A stretch of DNA of 45,883 bases from Erysipelothrix sp. (GCA_012735275.1 JAAYHR010000003.1:1-45883), one strand, 5' to 3'; positions 30,293 through 40,332 are shown, counted from the first letter of the stretch. Numbers and translations: made by a program. The notes: generated by a model from the sequence alone, not told the origin.

Positions 30293-32267
30293 AATCGCCT
30301 TAAAGAATGTTAGAAAGTCTTACTCAGATTATTTTGTTTATTTTCTAACCTTATCAATCTCAGTTGCGCTCTTCTATTTATTTAATTCATTTGAAGCCCA
30401 ACAATCGATATTAGTTAGTGACCCAGAAATTGTCTTTGCTTTTAAAACCTTGGCCATTGCAATGGAAGTATTATCTTATATTGTTACAGTAGTCTTTGGT
30501 TTCTTAATTATTTATGCTAACAACTTCTTAATGAAACGTCGTAAGAAGGAAATTGCTTTGTATACTTTACTTGGTATGAAGAAGCGTCTTGTTTCAAGAA
30601 TTTTAGTTTATGAAACTTTAATTGTTGGGGCTCTATCATTAGTCTTCGGTTTAGCTTCTGGTATTTTATTATCACAAGTTACCGCAGCTTTCTCTGGTTA
30701 TATCTTAGAAGTTGATATGCTTTATCGATTCTTTATTTCAAACTTTGCAATTAGATCAACGATTTTCTCATTTGCTCTAATCTTTGGTATTGTTGGTATC
30801 TTTAACTCTTTAGTTTTACGTAATACTAGGTTAATTGATTTATTTAAAGCCCGTAGTAAGAATGAAGAAATTATTATTAAAAATCCTATCTTGATGACAA
30901 TCATTATGATTATCGCAATCTTAGGACTTGGCTTTGCATATTACTTGGCGCTTGATTCAGATTTATTTTTAAAATTATTCTTCCCAATCGTTATATTAGG
31001 TTCATTATCAACTTTAGGGATATTTTATGCGCTATCTTATTGGCTAATTAGAATTATCTCATTAATGAAGAATTACTATCATAAAGATATTAATGCCTTT
31101 ACGATTCGTCAAGTAGGATCTAAAATATCTTCAACATATAAAATGCTGACAGTAATATCATTACTCCTGTTAGTAGCATTTGGTGGAATTGCGACTGCCT
31201 TCAACATGGTGGAAATATCTACTTCAATGCTTTATGATCAAACATCATCTGACTTTACACTTGCAGCGGATTTAATTGATCAAAGTGATGATACAATCGA
31301 TAAAATATTTGTCCACGATGATTTAGAAGTTGATAAAAGTATTGTTCACTACACGCTTGAAGATTCTACAAATCCGATCTTTGCTAATCTAGAATATTAC
31401 AAAGATTTTTATGCACGTGTAATGGCAATTACGCTAAAAGATTATAATGAACTGAGAGTCTTTAATGATCTGAAAGAAATTACTTTAGCGGATAATGAAA
31501 TAGCGCTATACTCAGCTTTGAATCAAGGAAATATTAATAAGCAACTAGAAGAACTTGGTGGCCAAGATATTGATATCTTTGAAAAGAGTTTTAAAGTAAC
31601 AGAAGCGAAAGATGTATTCTTATCAATATCAGGTGTTTCTTTATATAATGATATTATTGTTGTAATGGATGAAAAAGATCTTCAGACAATTGAGTTAGAA
31701 GTAGTTGCTAACGGTAAACATCAAAATCAAATATACAATATTAACTTTAAAGATGGCGTTGTGCCAGCTGAAGGTAATCAGTTAGTATTTGACTTATATA
31801 ATAGTGAAGACTTAAGTGAAATTGTAAATTACATTGGTTATGGATCACGTCTTGATCTGAAGAATTCAATGAAAGAATCAACGCTACTATTTACTTATTT
31901 GGGATTATATTTAGGTTTAACATTCCTAATAGTTTCGGTAATGGTTATATCCTTACAATTAATGAGTGAGGCCAGTGATAACTATGATCGCTACCTATTG
32001 TTAGATAAAATCGGAGTATCTGAGAAACTTCAGAAGAAATCAATTCTTAAGCACTCACTGATCTACTTTGCGCTACCATTACTATTAGCACTAGTCCATT
32101 CATTTGTTGGTATTCAAGCTGTTAACAATGTAATTGGTAACTTTGGGTTAACTAATGATTCGATTAAAATGATCTTAATTTCCGTTGGTATTTTAGTTCT
32201 TATTTACATTATTTATTTCTTTATTACCTACTTATCGAGTCAAAGAATTATCTTTACGAGAAAATAA
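30282..32267 (+). CDS. BceB-like ABC transporter permease (FtsX-like)
   Basis: MYFKIALKNVRKSYSDYFVYFLTLSISVALFYLFNSF typical of BceB; large extracellular domain. Confidence 0.93.
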   Translation: MYFKIALKNVRKSYSDYFVYFLTLSISVALFYLFNSFEAQQSILVSDPEIVFAFKTLAIAMEVLSYIVTVVFGFLIIYANNFLMKRRKKEIALYTLLGMKKRLVSRILVYETLIVGALSLVFGLASGILLSQVTAAFSGYILEVDMLYRFFISNFAIRSTIFSFALIFGIVGIFNSLVLRNTRLIDLFKARSKNEEIIIKNPILMTIIMIIAILGLGFAYYLALDSDLFLKLFFPIVILGSLSTLGIFYALSYWLIRIISLMKNYYHKDINAFTIRQVGSKISSTYKMLTVISLLLLVAFGGIATAFNMVEISTSMLYDQTSSDFTLAADLIDQSDDTIDKIFVHDDLEVDKSIVHYTLEDSTNPIFANLEYYKDFYARVMAITLKDYNELRVFNDLKEITLADNEIALYSALNQGNINKQLEELGGQDIDIFEKSFKVTEAKDVFLSISGVSLYNDIIVVMDEKDLQTIELEVVANGKHQNQIYNINFKDGVVPAEGNQLVFDLYNSEDLSEIVNYIGYGSRLDLKNSMKESTLLFTYLGLYLGLTFLIVSVMVISLQLMSEASDNYDRYLLLDKIGVSEKLQKKSILKHSLIYFALPLLLALVHSFVGIQAVNNVIGNFGLTNDSIKMILISVGILVLIYIIYFFITYLSSQRIIFTRK

Positions 32268-32336
32268 AGCACTTTTATTGCCCAATAAATATTCTGTGAT
32301 AATATATATTAGTTCGAATTAGGAGGATATTATATT

Positions 32337-32885
32337 ATGAAGAAAATAGCAGTATTAGTAGGTAGTATGCGTGCAGATTCTTTTTCAAGAAAAACTGCCA
32401 ATGAACTGATTTCTATGTTTGGAGATAATGTTGAAGCAAAGATTGTTGAAATCAATAATTTACCTTTATACAACTCAGACTTAGAAACAGCTACGCCACC
32501 TGCAGCTTGGAGTGAGTTTAGAAATTCAATGAAAGAAGTTGATGGAGTTTTATTTGTAACTCCTGAATATAACCGTTCAGTTCCTGCCGTATTAAAAAAT
32601 GCAATTGACGTTGGTTCAATGCCATATGGTAATGCAATTTGGAACGACCTACCAGGAGCAATTGTTTCAATCGCTCAAGGAAATATTGGTGGATTTGGAG
32701 CTAACCATCATTTAAGACAAGCAGTTGTCTTCTTAGATGTTCATGTTATGCAAACTCCTGAAGTATACTTATCAAATATTCAAGATATGTTTAATTCAGA
32801 TGATAAGATTGAAAATCAAGCAACAAGAGATTTCTTAAAATCATTCACTTATGCATTTGAAGCTTGGATTGATCGTTTAAACTAA
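32337..32885 (+). CDS. NADPH-dependent FMN reductase family protein
   Basis: VGSMRADSFSRKTANELI, FVTPEYNRSVPAVLKNAID. Confidence 0.93.
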   Translation: MKKIAVLVGSMRADSFSRKTANELISMFGDNVEAKIVEINNLPLYNSDLETATPPAAWSEFRNSMKEVDGVLFVTPEYNRSVPAVLKNAIDVGSMPYGNAIWNDLPGAIVSIAQGNIGGFGANHHLRQAVVFLDVHVMQTPEVYLSNIQDMFNSDDKIENQATRDFLKSFTYAFEAWIDRLN

Positions 32886-32888
32886 TTT

Positions 32889-32917
32889 AAACTACTAGAT
32901 AATCTAGTAGTTTTTTT
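32889..32917 (+). terminator. Rho-independent terminator
   Basis: AAACTACTAGA-TAA-TCTAGTAGTTTTTTT. Confidence 0.85.
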
Positions 32918-32973
32918 CATTGCCAATCAATATAAAGACGTAAATTTGCTATAATAGGGAAGAGGTAGATAAA

Positions 32974-33327
32974 ATGAGTAATTTATTTTTATGTTATAAA
33001 GGATGTACTACTTGTACTAAAGCTAGAAAACACTTAGAGGCAAGTAATGTTGAATTTGAAAATCGTGAAATTACAGTTGATATTCCAAGTGTTGAAGAAT
33101 TAAAAACTTGGGTTAAATTAGGTAATTTAGATATTAAAACTTTATTTAATACACGTGGTCAGTCTTATCGTGATTTAAACTTAAAAGAAACTTATGATAC
33201 TTTATCAGATGATGAGCGACTAGCGTTATTATCAAAGGATGGGATGTTAATTAAACGACCATTATTAATAACTGATTCAAAGGTATTAGTCGGCTATAAA
33301 GCATCGGACTATGATGATATTAAATGA
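32974..33327 (+). CDS. Spx/ArsC-family thioredoxin-fold protein
   Basis: CYKGCTTCTKARKHLEASNVEFENREI; LIKRPLLI. Confidence 0.9.
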   Translation: MSNLFLCYKGCTTCTKARKHLEASNVEFENREITVDIPSVEELKTWVKLGNLDIKTLFNTRGQSYRDLNLKETYDTLSDDERLALLSKDGMLIKRPLLITDSKVLVGYKASDYDDIK

Positions 33328-34025
33328 AGATAATTTTATCGCCAACTAAAACAATGACTAATAAGGCTTTTGATATACAAGTCAGTGATCCGATCTTTAG
33401 TAAGCAAGCCGATAAGATTAGAAAGATTTTAAAGACCTATTCAAAAGATGACTTAAAGAAGTTATATAAAGCATCAGATAAGATTATTGATAGAACCTAT
33501 GATTACTATCAAGATGCAGAAGCAAGCTGTGCAACCATTAATGCCTATGATGGCCTTGTTTTTAAGCAACTTGCAATCACCAATTATAGTGAAGAACACT
33601 TTGCTTATCTAAATGATAAACTGATTATTCTCTCAACTATGTATGGACTCTTACGCCCATCAGATGCAATTGTGCCTTATCGCTTAGACTATTTAATGCC
33701 ATTTGAAAAAGATATGTATACATACTGGAATGAGCATCTGACTGATCATTTTAAAGATGAAGAATATATTATTAACTTAGCTTCAAATGAATATGCGAAA
33801 TCATTTGAACATAATAATATTATTAATATTCACTTTATTAATGAAGCAGGTAAGTCATTAGCAACCGCAGCCAAAATGGCACGTGGTCAGTTTGTTAACC
33901 ATATGGTCTTAAATAATATTCAAAATCTCAATGAGCTAAAAGCAATAGAAATTCTTGATTATAAATACAATCCAACTTTGTCGGATGAGAATAATTTATA
34001 TTTTCAAATAGAAGTGAGTGATTAA
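33324..34025 (+). CDS. yaaA: YaaA-family (DUF328) peroxide stress protein
   Basis: KIILSPTKTM, YGLLRPSDAIVPYRLD. Confidence 0.9.
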   Translation: MKIILSPTKTMTNKAFDIQVSDPIFSKQADKIRKILKTYSKDDLKKLYKASDKIIDRTYDYYQDAEASCATINAYDGLVFKQLAITNYSEEHFAYLNDKLIILSTMYGLLRPSDAIVPYRLDYLMPFEKDMYTYWNEHLTDHFKDEEYIINLASNEYAKSFEHNNIINIHFINEAGKSLATAAKMARGQFVNHMVLNNIQNLNELKAIEILDYKYNPTLSDENNLYFQIEVSD

Positions 34026-34026
34026 T

Positions 34027-34884
34027 ATGCAGGAGCGAGTAAAAGCTTGGTTAGATAGATACAGTCATATGAAGTTTTATCCATATGCTAAGCAACTATT
34101 TATCCAGTTGAAAAATAATTCGGTTAGTGATTCAGGAGCTATGTTAGCTTACTATTTATTACTATCACTTTTTCCATTTTTCATCTTCCTTTTATCGCTC
34201 CTCAGATTTACACCACTATCAGATTTGAACTTATATGAGAGTGTAATTAATAACTTACCCTTTGAACTGAGTCCCTTACTTAATGCTTTTCTTAGAGAAC
34301 TCTTTTCACTTTCCAATGATACGATTACAATTATTGCGATCGTCTTCGCAACTTATTCAGCTTCAAAAGCTATTTCCGGATTAATCCGCGCTATGAATAA
34401 AGCCTATGACGTTAAAGAAACAAGAAACATTGTTATAAAAACAATCTTATCAATCTTTCTAACTATCTTTTTAGCAACATCAATGATACTAATGCTCTTA
34501 CTTATCGTTTTTGGAAATCTAATTATCAATAAGTTATTTGTCTTTTTAAATATATCTGAATACTTCTATTGGGTCTCCCACTTATTGCGGATTGTAATTC
34601 CAGTTGTATCAATGTATTTGGTCTACTCGGTTCTATACTTAATTGGAGCCAACCGTAAAATTAAATTTCGTTATTCAATTCCAGGGTCAGTCTTTGCCAC
34701 CCTTGGATCAATTCTTGGTTCAATGATCTTTGGTTTCTATGTTAATACTTTTGCATCATATAATATAACTTATGGTTCACTTGGAGGGATTGTTGTATTC
34801 TTAATTTGGATTAATGTTATCGCAACAATAATGATTATAGGTGCCGAAATCAATGGCGTTTATCTAAGAGTATCTGAAAAATAA
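34027..34884 (+). CDS. YihY/BrkB-family membrane protein
   Basis: AMLAYYLLLSLFPFFIFLLSLL; six-TM pattern. Confidence 0.9.
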   Translation: MQERVKAWLDRYSHMKFYPYAKQLFIQLKNNSVSDSGAMLAYYLLLSLFPFFIFLLSLLRFTPLSDLNLYESVINNLPFELSPLLNAFLRELFSLSNDTITIIAIVFATYSASKAISGLIRAMNKAYDVKETRNIVIKTILSIFLTIFLATSMILMLLLIVFGNLIINKLFVFLNISEYFYWVSHLLRIVIPVVSMYLVYSVLYLIGANRKIKFRYSIPGSVFATLGSILGSMIFGFYVNTFASYNITYGSLGGIVVFLIWINVIATIMIIGAEINGVYLRVSEK

Positions 34885-34885
34885 G

Positions 34886-34914
34886 AAAACCTGAATCAAA
34901 TGATTCAGGTTTTT
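34886..34914. terminator. Bidirectional terminator
   Basis: AAAACCTGAATCA..TGATTCAGGTTTT between convergent genes. Confidence 0.85.
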
Positions 34915-34919
34915 ATTTG

Positions 34920-36164
34920 CTAAATTAAATCTTTGTTGATCTTATCCATCATTAGTTCAGCCTGACCTTTTTCAAAAAGACTTGATAAGGCTTCATAAGT
35001 ATTAGCATCAAAGGCTTGCTTATCACAGAGATAAGTTCGATATTGATTAGATAATGATATTGGCCAAACCTTATCTAAATTAAGTTGGCTAACTAAACTA
35101 GTAAAGATTTCTCCCGATAGGTTTAAAAACTTATAACCATCAATCTCAACAATGGAATAATTGAACGGGTAACTCGTCATAGTGTATCCTTGTTTACTAT
35201 GGTGTAAGTTAATCATATTACCTTCAAGCGTTCCACGTAATGCCCTTAAGGCATACTTATCTAGCTTATCAGCAAGCCCATTATTATAGGCAAGTAAACT
35301 TTCATCATATAATTTTTGAGCTCTTTCAATTGATAAGAAATCTTTTACTTTTAAATCATAAGTATAATCGGTAAACTTATAATTTTTTATCTGTTTTGAT
35401 TCTGATAAGTTAGTTAATGTTTTCCTAATATTTTCATAAGCAATCATCCCTAAACGCTCAAGTTCAGCAATCGATGATTCGCGCTTAGTGTAGCGTGTCG
35501 ACATATCACCACATGGTGCATTAAAGAAAAGGTTATAAGTATAATCACTTGCTAATGCTTGACTAATAACGCCAACATAATCAGGTGATATTAATGTACT
35601 TTTTGAATCTAAGATCGTTGGATGACCAGCAAATGAGTAGAGTAAACTCTTATTAGCATCAGCTTGGCTAATCTCAATTACAAGAATATCATCAAAGGCC
35701 TCAGCATCTTTATTGATGCGATTAGTTTGAAAGTTTTCCATCTTGCCATGTGCATATTTATAAGTAAAGTCTTGTTTAGAGTTAATACTAGTTACAATGG
35801 CTGTCTTTGCTTGTTTAAGCAGATAGTCAAAGTAATCTATTTCAGACTGTTTAGTATTAGGACTATTATACTCTGCTTCATTTAAGCATTTAGGCGCTGA
35901 GTGAGTATGACTTGAGAACATTTGAAAATGCTCAATGGTAATTCCATCACTATCGAGTGTTTTTAATAGTTGATCTTGAAAGAAAAGATCAAAGCCTAAG
36001 ATGTCACCTGTGATCCAGGTATAGGTCTTATCATTATCAACTAAAGAAACAGCTTTAACATATATATCTTTTTCGATACCATCACAGTTTCTACTTGGGG
36101 TATATCCAACCATTTCCGTATCCATGATTGGGGTAATAATTGCTTGTCCAAATCCGATTTGCAT
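34920..36164 (-). CDS. Neutral/alkaline ceramidase-like hydrolase, no signal peptide
   Basis: MQIGFGQAIITPIMDTEMVGY, FSSHTHSAP metal-binding motif, FFNAPCGDMST nucleophile-region-like, SFAGHPTIL. Confidence 0.78.
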   Translation of the reverse strand: MQIGFGQAIITPIMDTEMVGYTPSRNCDGIEKDIYVKAVSLVDNDKTYTWITGDILGFDLFFQDQLLKTLDSDGITIEHFQMFSSHTHSAPKCLNEAEYNSPNTKQSEIDYFDYLLKQAKTAIVTSINSKQDFTYKYAHGKMENFQTNRINKDAEAFDDILVIEISQADANKSLLYSFAGHPTILDSKSTLISPDYVGVISQALASDYTYNLFFNAPCGDMSTRYTKRESSIAELERLGMIAYENIRKTLTNLSESKQIKNYKFTDYTYDLKVKDFLSIERAQKLYDESLLAYNNGLADKLDKYALRALRGTLEGNMINLHHSKQGYTMTSYPFNYSIVEIDGYKFLNLSGEIFTSLVSQLNLDKVWPISLSNQYRTYLCDKQAFDANTYEALSSLFEKGQAELMMDKINKDLI

Positions 36165-36175
36165 AAAATCCTCCT

Positions 36176-36574
36176 TTAATCTAAATAAGTTACTTCTAGT
36201 TTTAATCTATCTGGTCCCTCAAAGAAGAGGGAATATGTCGACCCACCAGCATGTGGGTAGTCTTGATCATATAGTAGTTTAATATTTTTAGAAATTAAGT
36301 CTTGTCTAAGTTCATCAATAAGGGCTTTTGAATCTGAGATGAATGCTAAATGGTTAAGACCAATGTTTTTTCGATGATAAGAATTGTTAGCAAAGTCAGC
36401 TTCAACTTGAACAAAGACTAGATAAGTATTATCTAGTTTCAGTGAGAAGCCTAGTTCCCATTCTTGATATAGCTCATAGTTAAACTTAGCTAATAAATAT
36501 GTGTAGAAACTTTTTGCTTCATCTAAGTTTCTGACATTGATTTCGATATGACTTACTTGCCCATGTTTAAGCAT
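36176..36574 (-). CDS. VOC/glyoxalase-family protein
   Basis: VSHIEINVRNLDEAKSFYTYLL, GLNHLAFISDS, FFEGPDRLKLEV. Confidence 0.88.
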   Translation of the reverse strand: MLKHGQVSHIEINVRNLDEAKSFYTYLLAKFNYELYQEWELGFSLKLDNTYLVFVQVEADFANNSYHRKNIGLNHLAFISDSKALIDELRQDLISKNIKLLYDQDYPHAGGSTYSLFFEGPDRLKLEVTYLD

Positions 36575-37755
36575 TAGACTAGTTCACCTTTCATTCTGAC
36601 TTTTAAATATAATCCAATTGAAATTCCAGCAAATCCACATAGTATTGAAATAATAAATGGAGTCGAAACATTAAATCTTGTAATAACTGCTGCCGCAACT
36701 AGTGGATAGATAATCCCTGTTAATCCGTTTACAATTGCTGGACCTGTCATCTGACCGGTTGTTTTTAATTTTTCAGGCGACATCTTTAGTAGTAGATACT
36801 TAATGGAAACCTGATAGAGCGGTACTGAAATTACTTGCCCAATTGTTATAAATAGAATTGCGTTGTTGGATGTTGCAAAGAAGTATCCAAAGAACTGAAG
36901 GGTATGCATTGAGATACCAATTATCGCCATATTTAAAGCACCGATGCGCTTGTAGATACGATCCCCAATTAACATAAGTGGAACTTCAACTCCGGCTGCG
37001 ATCATACCACGATTAGAGATTACAAATTCATTTCCACCAAGTTCTAATATTTTCTCAACAACAACAAAACCGGTTAAGTTAACAGCAAAGTTTACAAAGA
37101 GTAACATGGAGATTGCGATTAGATAATCTTTATCTTTAAATAGTTCAATAATATCTTTAATATTAATTGCTTCCTTAACTTCACTGGTTGCTTTTAAGGC
37201 CTTATCATCAGTAATCGCAATCATAATTACTAAGATAATAATTGATAAGAGTAAGATGCTCATTGCTAAACCTTGATAGCCGAATGCGAAAACGATTCTT
37301 GCTAAAAGGAAAGATCCAATTGACCAACCAGCAGAACCAAATGCCCGAATAAAACCATAATTATTTTTATATGGTCCTTCAGATGCTAAGACCCAAACAT
37401 CGGACAAGTCGGTAATCGCAATTACAAATGATTGTGATAATAGGGCAATTGCGAAATGGAAAATATAAAATTGGACTTGAATCGAATAAAAGAAGTATGA
37501 TGTAATTGCTGAAAATAAGATTAATGGAAGCATTATCTTCTTAACGGTACGATAGCGATCAGAAAAATATCCAGCAATCATCTGCATGGATATTGTTACA
37601 ATCGGGATAATCGCAAAAATGTATGATCTTTGGTTAAGATTATAACCAACATGATTTAAAAATGATTGTCTTTGAGATGAAATTAATGCAAAGCTCGTGT
37701 AATGAACTAAATACATCATGGCAAAATTCATCGTGTAGTTATCTTTTTTCTTCAT
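36574..37755 (-). CDS. MFS transporter
   Basis: About 12 hydrophobic segments; 'AGYFSDRYRTVKK' MFS loop motif. Confidence 0.88.
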   Translation of the reverse strand: MKKKDNYTMNFAMMYLVHYTSFALISSQRQSFLNHVGYNLNQRSYIFAIIPIVTISMQMIAGYFSDRYRTVKKIMLPLILFSAITSYFFYSIQVQFYIFHFAIALLSQSFVIAITDLSDVWVLASEGPYKNNYGFIRAFGSAGWSIGSFLLARIVFAFGYQGLAMSILLLSIIILVIMIAITDDKALKATSEVKEAINIKDIIELFKDKDYLIAISMLLFVNFAVNLTGFVVVEKILELGGNEFVISNRGMIAAGVEVPLMLIGDRIYKRIGALNMAIIGISMHTLQFFGYFFATSNNAILFITIGQVISVPLYQVSIKYLLLKMSPEKLKTTGQMTGPAIVNGLTGIIYPLVAAAVITRFNVSTPFIISILCGFAGISIGLYLKVRMKGELV

Positions 37756-37787
37756 TAATATTTCCTTATCTATAAGTATTCACATAC

Positions 37788-37892
37788 AAAAAAACATAAC
37801 AGTATTCAACTAAATAACTTAGTTGGCCTGATTGACTAATCAGGGAAAATAGCGAAGATAAGTTTCATCGCACAGGTTATTAACCTTCTATT
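37788..37892 (-). ncRNA. Structured 5' leader of MFS-VOC-ceramidase-like operon (class unknown)
   Basis: On minus strand after promoter: AGGTTAATAACCT, GCGA..TCGC hairpin (37852-37871), CCTGATT-AGTC-AATCAGG (37827-37844), CAACTAA-N5-TTAGTTG (37807-37825), then T7. Confidence 0.45.
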
Positions 37893-37898
37893 AATGAT

Positions 37899-37926
37899 AT
37901 TATACTCTTTATTTCAACTAGTTCAA
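37899..37926 (-). promoter_or_regulatory. Promoter of MFS operon
   Basis: Minus strand TTGAAC (37921-37926), 16 bp, TATAAT (37899-37904). Confidence 0.6.
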
Positions 37927-37950
37927 TACTTATTATTAATTTGTGTGAGT

Positions 37951-37964
37951 ATTGTATATACAAT
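37951..37964. promoter_or_regulatory. Candidate HutC/UTRA GntR operator
   Basis: Perfect palindrome ATTGTATATACAAT containing GTNTANAC core. Confidence 0.55.
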
Positions 37965-37998
37965 CTATGTAAATATTGTGTAAATGGGGTCGAAAACA

Positions 37999-38027
37999 TT
38001 GACACTAGCCAAATATGGTGTTATATT
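37999..38027 (+). promoter_or_regulatory. Promoter of SIS gene operon
   Basis: TTGACA (37999-38004), 17 bp, TATATT (38022-38027). Confidence 0.75.
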
Positions 38028-38071
38028 TCAGGGGAAGGTATAAACAAAATAAGGAGGCTAATTAAAAGCTT

Positions 38072-38812
38072 ATGGAAAACAATTTATTAAAAGATTATTT
38101 TGAAACTACTAATAATATCGTTAAACGTTCATTTGAATTATCACAAGATGACATTAACGAATTGGCAGTAAAAGTTTCAGAAGACATGATCAAAGATGGG
38201 GTTATCCAATTATTTGGAGTCGGACATGATCTTGCCTTAAGTATGGAGTTAGGGTTTAGAGCAGGTGGACTCGTTCAATACCACATTATGGACATGCGTG
38301 ATCTACCACTTAGAGGTGTTATTAGCACTGAAGAAACTTTAGCGGAAGATTACTTAAAGCGTGATGACTTAGCTGAGAAATTAATGGCTATGTATAATGT
38401 TGAAGCTAATGATGCATTCTTACTTTATGTTTCAACGGAAGTACATCAGGTAACATTAGATTTAGCAAAACTTGCGAAAGCAAATGGTCATAATGTTTAC
38501 TTAATTACTAACAAGTCAGCTGTCGAAGCTACTAATATAAAAAATGCCCAAGAACTATTTGCAATAGTTGATCACATCGTTGATTTACACATTGCTTATC
38601 CAGACCAAATCTTTAGTTTAGATAACTTACAAGTAAGTCAAGTTTCAAACTTAGTTGCCAATATGTTTGCGCAATCTTTAACAATGGAAATTTATAAATA
38701 TATGAAATCTAAAAACTATGAGCCAGCAGTGTTATGGTCTATGAACATTGAAGGTGCTGATCAGCATAATAAAAATTTAACATCAAAATATGATGGCCGT
38801 TGGAATTCTTAG
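38072..38812 (+). CDS. SIS-domain protein, paralog 1 (divergent motifs)
   Basis: Collinear with next two ORFs; GVGHDLALSMELGFRAGGL; SNSG motif replaced by VSTEVHQ. Confidence 0.82.
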   Translation: MENNLLKDYFETTNNIVKRSFELSQDDINELAVKVSEDMIKDGVIQLFGVGHDLALSMELGFRAGGLVQYHIMDMRDLPLRGVISTEETLAEDYLKRDDLAEKLMAMYNVEANDAFLLYVSTEVHQVTLDLAKLAKANGHNVYLITNKSAVEATNIKNAQELFAIVDHIVDLHIAYPDQIFSLDNLQVSQVSNLVANMFAQSLTMEIYKYMKSKNYEPAVLWSMNIEGADQHNKNLTSKYDGRWNS

Positions 38813-38820
38813 GAGAAACT

Positions 38821-39567
38821 ATGAGAGAGATAAATACACAAGCATTTTTAGAAGATACATTTAAAGTGATTGATAATGTTTTAGAGCAACAAGCTGACAA
38901 CATTAGAGAAGCCGGAGCAATTTGTGCTAATGCCATTAAAAATGGTGGTGTTATTCAAGTCTTTGGAACAGGACACTCAGTTGGATTTGGTATGGAAATG
39001 CAAGGTAGACCAGGATCATTAGTTCCAGTTCATACAATGAACATCAGTGATTTTGTGACATCAGGTATGTACACGTTAGAAGAATTTAGAGATATGGATA
39101 ATATCTTTGAAAGAAGACCAGGCGTTGCTAGTAAGTTTTTTGACTTATATGAAATATCTGATCAAGATGTTTTCATTATTATTTCAAACTCAGGAATCAA
39201 TGGTTTAGTTATTGACTTAGCCGCAGCTGCGAAAGAGCGTAATCATAAAGTAATTGTTGTGACTAGTTTAGATCACACACTTAACTCAGATTCACGCCAT
39301 CCATCAGGTAAGAAGTTAATGGACTTTGGAGATGTTGTTATTGATAACTGTGGACCAAAAGGTGATGCAATGTTAGATTTAGCTGATGGTGGGAAAATTG
39401 GATCAGTCTCATCACTATCAGGTATCTATGTAGCACAAGGGGTTGCACTTGAAACAATTAAAAACTTACAAGATTTAGAAGAGTTACCAGTTCTAGTCTT
39501 TGAAGAAAATGAAGCAAGTAAAAAACAAAATGATGAGTTAAAAGAAAAATACAGAGGGAGAATTTAA
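38821..39567 (+). CDS. SIS-domain (UPF0309-like) protein, paralog 2
   Basis: GTGHSVGFGMEMQGRPGSL; IISNSGINGLVIDLAAAAKERNHKVIVVTSL; SRHPSGKKLMDFGDVVIDNCGPKGDA. Confidence 0.88.
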   Translation: MREINTQAFLEDTFKVIDNVLEQQADNIREAGAICANAIKNGGVIQVFGTGHSVGFGMEMQGRPGSLVPVHTMNISDFVTSGMYTLEEFRDMDNIFERRPGVASKFFDLYEISDQDVFIIISNSGINGLVIDLAAAAKERNHKVIVVTSLDHTLNSDSRHPSGKKLMDFGDVVIDNCGPKGDAMLDLADGGKIGSVSSLSGIYVAQGVALETIKNLQDLEELPVLVFEENEASKKQNDELKEKYRGRI

Positions 39568-39568
39568 G

Positions 39569-40294
39569 ATGGCTAAAAAATTTGAATATATTTCACTAGT
39601 ACAAGATTTATTTGATAAGGTTAATAATGAACAAGCAGAAGAAATTATGACATTAGCAAAAGAAATGGCAACAAATATCCGTGATAACAAAATCATTCAC
39701 GTATTTGGTACGGGCCATTCACACATGATCGGAATTGAATTATTCTGTCGTGCTGGTGGTTTAGCAAACGTTAATGCGATCTTAGATCAAGATACATTAA
39801 CTTCAAATGGAGCAAGAAGATCAGGTGCGCTTGAAAAACTTTCGGGCTTAGCTGATATCATGTATGATCAACACAATATTCAACCTGGTGATATGATGAT
39901 TATTACTTCAAACTCAGGTAGAAATGCTGTACCAATTGAAATGGCAATGCGTGCACAAAAAGAAGGTATTTATACAGTTGCTCTAACAAACTATGAGCAA
40001 AGTAAAAAAACTACTAGCCGCCACCATTCAGGTAAGAAATTATATGAATTTGCGGATTTAATTTTAGACAACTGTGTTCCAGAAGGCGATGCAATGGAAG
40101 AAGTTGGTGGCGTTTTAACGGCTCCAGCATCAAGTCTTTCATCAATGTTAATTCTTAATACAGCAGTTAACGAAGCTTTAAAAATCTTAGCAGCAGACGG
40201 TGTTGAATTACCAATCTTCCAATCACAAAATGTGGATGGCTTTGATAATGATGCCCTATATGCTAAATACGAAGATCGTGTAAAACATTTCTAA
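39569..40294 (+). CDS. SIS-domain (UPF0309-like) protein, paralog 3
   Basis: GTGHSHMIGIELFCRAGGL; ITSNSGRNAVPIEMAMRAQ; SRHHSGKKLYEFADLILDNCVPEGDA. Confidence 0.9.
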   Translation: MAKKFEYISLVQDLFDKVNNEQAEEIMTLAKEMATNIRDNKIIHVFGTGHSHMIGIELFCRAGGLANVNAILDQDTLTSNGARRSGALEKLSGLADIMYDQHNIQPGDMMIITSNSGRNAVPIEMAMRAQKEGIYTVALTNYEQSKKTTSRHHSGKKLYEFADLILDNCVPEGDAMEEVGGVLTAPASSLSSMLILNTAVNEALKILAADGVELPIFQSQNVDGFDNDALYAKYEDRVKHF

Positions 40295-40301
40295 TATAAG
40301 A

Positions 40302-40332
40302 AAAGCAGCACTCGTGTGCTGCTTTATTTTTA
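40302..40332. terminator. Bidirectional terminator
   Basis: AAAGCAGCAC..GTGCTGCTTT then T-run. Confidence 0.85.

Noticed and set aside
27784-32267. BceRS-BceAB module as a novel system
   Set aside because: Well-known peptide-antibiotic sensing and resistance architecture; substrate unknown but type is standard
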